This document shows positions 7,081-10,237 of a stretch of 10,237 bases of DNA, piece by piece. Source of the DNA: Acidovorax sp. (GTDB lineage: Bacteria; Pseudomonadota; Gammaproteobacteria; Burkholderiales; Burkholderiaceae_C); the NCBI GenBank assembly GCA_011620245.1, contig WOZN01000172.1, positions 1 through 10,237 on the forward strand, in the 5' to 3' direction. How positions within the stretch are numbered: the stretch's first letter is position 1; each line of letters opens with the position of its first letter. Under the pieces are notes generated by a model that saw nothing but the letters and a program-made list of their open reading frames with translations, had not been told where the DNA came from and ran no database searches. The position numbers and the translations under genes were made by a program.

Positions 7081-7188
7081 TCTCAGATATCTCATCCCAT
7101 CCGTTCGGGCTGAGCCTGTCGAAGCCGGGGCACTGCTTGGGTGCGGCCCTTCGACAGGCTCAGGGCGAACGGGTTTTATCTCAGATAT
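7081..7188. repeat. Palindromic dispersed repeat flanked by 10-bp direct repeats
   Basis: The arms at 7101-7124 and 7149-7172 are 24 bases each and are reverse complements except for two positions (core words GAGCCTGTCGAAG and CTTCGACAGGCTC), around a 24-base loop. The words TGAGCCTGTCGAAG and CTTCGACAGGCTCA are ones I remember from repeats scattered through many betaproteobacterial and other proteobacterial genomes. TCTCAGATAT occurs at 7081-7090 and again at 7179-7188, bracketing the palindrome like a target duplication. The element lies between the SOS boxes and the lexA start, so it is probably in the lexA 5' leader or promoter. Confidence 0.75.
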
Positions 7189-7245
7189 GTTGCTAATCAA
7201 GAAAAACAGTTATTCGCCACTGCTGTGGCATGCACTGGAGACGCC

Positions 7246-7920
7246 ATGCTCGACCACCCCAAGCTCACTGCCCGCCAGCAACAAATCCTGGACCTGATCC
7301 AGGTAGCCATTTCTCGCACGGGTGCGCCACCCACAAGGGCAGAAATCGCCGCCGAACTGGGCTTCAAATCAGCCAACGCGGCAGAAGAACACCTGCAAGC
7401 CCTTGCGCGCAAGGGCGTGATCGAACTGGTCAGCGGCACATCCCGCGGCATCCGCCTGCGCGGCGACACCGTGCGCTCCATCAATGCAGCGCGCGGCACC
7501 CAGTTCAGCCTGCCCATGCCGGGGTTGTCGCAACTGGTCCTGCCCCTGATTGGTCGTGTGGCTGCTGGCTCGCCCATTCTTGCGCAGGAACATGTGGACC
7601 AGACCTACAGCGTGGAAAACAGCCTGTTTCAACACAAGCCCGACTACCTGCTCAAGGTGCGCGGCATGTCCATGCGCGACGCCGGCATCATGGACGGCGA
7701 TCTGCTCGCGGTGCAGTCCACACGGGAAGCACGCAACGGCCAGATCATAGTGGCGAGGCTGGGTGATGATGTCACCGTCAAACGCCTGCGCCGCACGGCC
7801 GGCACCATCGAACTGCTTCCCGAAAACCCTGATTACCCCGTCATTGTTGTGCAACCGGGCGAGCCCTTCGAAATCGAAGGCCTGGCTGTGGGCTTGATCC
7901 GCAACACCATGCTCATGTAA
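7246..7920 (+). CDS. lexA: SOS response repressor LexA
   Basis: Represses SOS genes by binding CTG-N10-CAG operators as a dimer and self-cleaves when stimulated by RecA on single-stranded DNA. The 224-residue protein has the N-terminal winged helix ([54 protein letters not shown]), a linker (about 75-95) and the S24 peptidase domain. The cleavage bond is Ala107-Gly108 in GRVAAGSP; the catalytic pair is Ser142 (RGMSMRDAG) and Lys179 (DVTVKRL). ATG 7246 is chosen because GGAG lies five bases upstream and the protein then begins [12 protein letters not shown]; a longer frame from 7141 would only translate the repeat. Its operators lie about 180-215 bases upstream, beyond the palindromic repeat. 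A terminator-like hairpin follows the stop codon directly. Confidence 0.97.
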   Translation: MLDHPKLTARQQQILDLIQVAISRTGAPPTRAEIAAELGFKSANAAEEHLQALARKGVIELVSGTSRGIRLRGDTVRSINAARGTQFSLPMPGLSQLVLPLIGRVAAGSPILAQEHVDQTYSVENSLFQHKPDYLLKVRGMSMRDAGIMDGDLLAVQSTREARNGQIIVARLGDDVTVKRLRRTAGTIELLPENPDYPVIVVQPGEPFEIEGLAVGLIRNTMLM

Positions 7921-7921
7921 T

Positions 7922-7959
7922 CGCCGCCATCTGTTGCGCACCTCAGGTGGCGGGCGTTT
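7922..7959 (+). terminator. Probable lexA terminator
   Basis: CGCCGCCATCTG (7922-7933) pairs with CAGGTGGCGGGCG (7944-7956), allowing one G-U pair and one bulged G, around a 10-base loop, then TTT. It begins two bases after the lexA stop codon. A second weak hairpin with a longer T-tract (AAACC / GGTTTTT, about 7963-7980) follows at once and could reinforce termination. Confidence 0.5.
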
Positions 7960-8048
7960 GGCAAACCCATTGCGGTTTTTCAGCCCTGAGTGTGCGCACC
8001 ACCTTGCAATCCTGCCTGTGCTCAACCCCTGATACACGGAGTTTTCAC

Positions 8049-8495
8049 ATGGGACTTGCCTTGTTCGCACTCTCTGCCCTTTCTCAACCACTTCACGCGC
8101 TCGCGCGCTGGTTTCAACCCAGGCATCGGCGCCATTCGCAGCGTGCTATGCCGACTACCCGCAACTCCAGCGTCTGCCCCGAAGGTCCTTCTCCCTGCGC
8201 GGTGACCGGCATCGCCACGGAACCAAGGCTACCGTTCCAGCAGCCGCCCCGTACCGCCGGGACCGCAGTTTCGGTGTCTGCCGGCATGCGCGGCCACACC
8301 GATATTCGCTTGCAAACTGCGCCTTGTGGCCCCCCCGGGCTGGGCGCTGTCAGCCGCCACAGCACCCGACGCCCGGTGCGCGTTCTGCATCCGGCATCCC
8401 GCTCGGAGGTTGGGCGCATCGTCATCGCGGGCCGTATGGCGGATGTCTGCGCAGAGCTTGAGCGCATGACAGCATGTGAGACATGGCGCCACTGA
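8049..8495 (+). CDS. Hypothetical protein, 148 residues
   Basis: I do not recognise this protein with confidence. It starts at an ATG with a good ribosome binding site (GGAG, seven bases upstream). The N-terminus is moderately hydrophobic (MGLALFALSALSQPLHALARWF) and could be a membrane anchor or signal-like segment. The middle (about 25-120) is rich in Arg, Pro, Ser and Thr with low apparent order. The last 25 residues (VGRIVIAGRMADVCAELERM) look like a compact conserved module and contain the only well-structured segment. It lies alone between lexA and the dehydrogenase gene, in the same direction as both. The longer frame from 7947 lacks a ribosome binding site and would overlap the lexA terminator. 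It could be a non-coding frame; the start signal and the C-terminal module are the arguments for a real gene. Confidence 0.45.
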   Translation: MGLALFALSALSQPLHALARWFQPRHRRHSQRAMPTTRNSSVCPEGPSPCAVTGIATEPRLPFQQPPRTAGTAVSVSAGMRGHTDIRLQTAPCGPPGLGAVSRHSTRRPVRVLHPASRSEVGRIVIAGRMADVCAELERMTACETWRH

Positions 8496-8606
8496 TGGCT
8501 GCGGAACTAGCGCTGTTGCCACAGGCGCCACACAGCGTTGCATTCTGATCAAGTCCATGGGGCCGGCGCAGCCGCCGACCAGTTCTCGTCAAGGCACAAT
8601 GGCGGG

Positions 8607-9614
8607 ATGAATATTGTGATTCTGGATGACTATCAGGACGCGGTGCGCAAACTCCATTGTGCAAGCCGGCTCGATCCCTATGCTGCGAAGGTCTATACCA
8701 ACACGGTGAAAGGTCAGGGACAACTGGCCGTGCGCCTGAAGGATGCAGACATCATCGTGCTGGTGCGTGAACGCACCCAGATCACGCGCCAGTTGGTCGA
8801 GAAGCTGCCTCGGCTGAAGCTGATTGCCCAAACCGGCAGGATCGGTAGCCATATCGATGTGACAGCCTGCACCGAACGCGGCATTGCCGTGGCGGAGGGG
8901 GTCAGTTCACCCGTCGCGCCTGCCGAACTGACCTGGGCCCTGGTAATGGCAGCCATGCGGCGATTGCCGCAATACATTGCCAATCTCAAGCACGGCGCCT
9001 GGCAGCAGTCCGGCCTCAAGGCGGCTTCCATGCCGCCAAACTTCTGTCTCGGCAGTGTGTTGCGAGGAAAAACACTGGGCATATGGGGCTATGGCCGTAT
9101 CGGTCAACTGGTGGCGGGTTACGGCCGCGCATTTGGCATGAACGTGCGCGTATGGGGTCGGGAGGCCTCCCGCGCCCAGGCCCTGACCGACGGATACCAG
9201 GCTGCCACCAACCGGGAAGAGTTTTTCTCGCAATGCGATGTGCTGTCTCTTCACCTGCGGCTCAATGAAGAGACCCGGGGCATCATTTCACTGGAAGACC
9301 TTTCGTGCATGAAGCCCACTGCGCTGCTGGTCAATACCTCGCGCGCTGAATTGATCGAGCCCGATGCCCTGATTGCGGCCCTGAACCGCGGACGCCCTGG
9401 TCTGGCCGCTGTGGATGTATTTGAGAGCGAACCCATCCTGCAAGGCCACGCCTTGCTGCGCCTGGAAAACTGCATCTGCACGCCCCACATTGGTTATGTC
9501 GAGCAGGACAGCTATGAGCTGTATTTCGGTGCGGCCTTCGATAACGTAGTGAACTACATCAAGGGCACGCCCACGAATATCGTAAACCCGGGGGCGCTGC
9601 AGGTTCGGCGCTGA
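8607..9614 (+). CDS. D-isomer specific 2-hydroxyacid dehydrogenase family protein
   Basis: NAD(P)-dependent oxidoreductase of the family that includes D-3-phosphoglycerate, glycerate and hydroxypyruvate dehydrogenases. It has 335 residues. The substrate-binding part contains KLIAQTGRIGSHIDV (71-85), then GIAVAEGVSSPVAPAELTW (92-110). The Rossmann fold shows LRGKTLGIWGYGRIGQLVA (152-170). The catalytic set is intact: Arg246 in VNTSRAELI, Glu275 in DVFESEP, and His294 in TPHIGYVE; the 29-residue gap between Arg and Glu equals that in E. coli SerA. There is no ACT domain, so it is not full-length SerA. The exact substrate cannot be read from sequence. ATG 8607 is chosen because the protein then starts MNIVILDDYQDAV, typical of this subgroup; the ribosome binding site is poor (AAGG well upstream, GGCGGG adjacent). 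Confidence 0.9.
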   Translation: MNIVILDDYQDAVRKLHCASRLDPYAAKVYTNTVKGQGQLAVRLKDADIIVLVRERTQITRQLVEKLPRLKLIAQTGRIGSHIDVTACTERGIAVAEGVSSPVAPAELTWALVMAAMRRLPQYIANLKHGAWQQSGLKAASMPPNFCLGSVLRGKTLGIWGYGRIGQLVAGYGRAFGMNVRVWGREASRAQALTDGYQAATNREEFFSQCDVLSLHLRLNEETRGIISLEDLSCMKPTALLVNTSRAELIEPDALIAALNRGRPGLAAVDVFESEPILQGHALLRLENCICTPHIGYVEQDSYELYFGAAFDNVVNYIKGTPTNIVNPGALQVRR

Positions 9615-9655
9615 GCACAACATCCCGCTCCCGCCGTTGCGCATTGAGCAGGTGC

Positions 9656-10003
9656 ATCGGGATAGGGGGCGGCCACAATGACCGCGCCCCTCCCACGCCA
9701 CCCGGCATGCGGGTCCGCACCGGGCGGTTGCCATGGTTGAGGTCGGTCCGACTTGTAGCTTGCAGTTACCCGACCCGACGCCCAGGCTCGCCTCGTCCCA
9801 GTTCGGCGGAATTGATTCCTCACTGCCACGGCCTTTCGGGCTTCACCCTATTCACCACTGTGGCGAGCTTCGCTGACGCGAACATCTGAGTCCTTTCTCT
9901 TCCGATAACCCTGGTCTTACTGTGCCACTGATGTTACGCAGCCGCCCTGAACAGCTGAAGCTGGGCGTAGGCGGTGCGCGATGCGCACATCACGTCCGCG
10001 CAC
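9656..10003 (-). mobile_element. ORF-less group II intron remnant
   Basis: On the minus strand this stretch ends like a bacterial group II intron. A domain V-like hairpin pairs CCGCCCGG with CCGGGTGG (plus 9698-9705 and 9720-9727), with an upper stem TGCG/CGCA and a two-base bulge. A domain VI-like stem follows (plus about 9657-9694), with an unpaired A eight bases from the 3' end in the terminal sequence CTATCCCGAT. The rest resembles domain I sequence of such introns as I remember it (for example GGGTGAAGCCCGAAAGGCC). The 5' end is placed at a GTGCG (10003); another GTGCG occurs at 9988. At about 348 bases with no reverse-transcriptase ORF it is too short to be complete, so an internal deletion is likely. 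It lies 13 bases downstream of the dsbG-like stop codon, in the same direction. Confidence 0.6.
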
Positions 10004-10016
10004 GAGAGAGGAAATT

Positions 10017-10237
10017 TCAACGTGGTCCCAGCACTTCAGCCAATTGGGGCCCTTGAGGCATGCCGTTGTATTTTTTGAGCACGCCATCGGGACCACGAAC
10101 AACAATGCCCGGAGTTCCACGAAAGCCCATGCTCAACATAAGCATCTGGTTGTCATCGAGAGTCTTGCGCACATTTGCAGGAACGCTCTTGGCTGGAGTA
10201 ATTCCACCCTGAGCGTACTTCCGCTCGTTTTCCAGTA
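10017..10237 (-). CDS. dsbG: Thiol:disulfide interchange protein, DsbG-like, C-terminal part
   Basis: The last 72 codons of a gene that enters from beyond the right edge. The translated end contains GGITPAKSVPAN, LDDNQMLMLSMGFRGTPGIVVRGPDG and KKYNGMPQGPQLAEVLGPR, ending at TGA (10019-10017). This matches the C-terminus of the periplasmic disulfide isomerase/chaperone DsbG (DsbC family): the stretch around GTPG carries the cis-proline of the thioredoxin fold, and the end resembles the E. coli protein in layout. The CxxC active site and the dimerisation domain lie outside the window. Codon choice appears less GC-extreme than in neighbours (for example GTT, CGT, ACT, AAA). The intron remnant begins 13 bases after the stop. 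dsbC is the alternative name, but the VVRGPDGVLKKYNG stretch favours dsbG. Confidence 0.85.
   Translation of the reverse strand, partial: LENERKYAQGGITPAKSVPANVRKTLDDNQMLMLSMGFRGTPGIVVRGPDGVLKKYNGMPQGPQLAEVLGPR

Noticed and set aside
7141..7245. N-terminal extension of lexA from the ATG at 7141
   Set aside because: It would translate the palindromic repeat and lacks a ribosome binding site; ATG 7246 has one and gives the family's normal N-terminus.
9644..9889. 81-residue plus-strand frame in the 3' spacer
   Set aside because: It is antisense to the intron remnant; structured RNA regions of this kind often give spurious frames, and no ribosome binding site is visible.

Overview
The window looks like chromosome of a high-GC betaproteobacterium, most likely family Comamonadaceae (Acidovorax-like). 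The grounds are protein sequence character, the order exbB-exbD-lpxK-ycaR-kdsB-adk, a 224-residue LexA, and dispersed palindromic repeats of a style I remember from that group. No database search was possible, so the family assignment is inference.

Layout, left to right. 1-303 holds no gene but has a long imperfect palindrome (16-94) and a strong stem-loop with a T-tract (243-290). xseA (exonuclease VII large subunit) runs on the minus strand, 304-1656. A 324-base spacer follows, with a perfect DnaA box inside a small inverted repeat and an AT-rich patch. From 1981 a plus-strand run encodes envelope functions: exbB and exbD (proton-driven energisers), lpxK (lipid A 4'-kinase), a Trm112/YcaR-like small protein, kdsB (CMP-Kdo synthetase) and adk (adenylate kinase). 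lpxK and kdsB act in the same lipid A-Kdo part of LPS synthesis. exbB to kdsB are tightly spaced and probably co-transcribed; adk follows after 158 bases.

A minus-strand L-asparaginase (6066-7019) converges on adk and diverges from lexA (7246-7920). Their shared upstream region carries two consecutive SOS boxes. A palindromic repeat flanked by a 10-bp direct repeat lies between these boxes and lexA. lexA is followed by a likely terminator, a poorly characterised 148-residue ORF, and a D-2-hydroxyacid dehydrogenase (8607-9614). The right end holds an ORF-less group II intron remnant (minus strand, about 9656-10003) directly behind the 3' end of a dsbG-like gene that runs off the window.

The most unusual signal is a roughly 55-base degenerate repeat found four times, always inside a coding gene: twice in xseA (same orientation and same reading frame), once in lpxK, and once antisense in the asparaginase gene. 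It behaves like an intragenic, protein-coding interspersed repeat, comparable in concept to the Rickettsia palindromic elements. All other genes are ordinary housekeeping genes with intact motifs.
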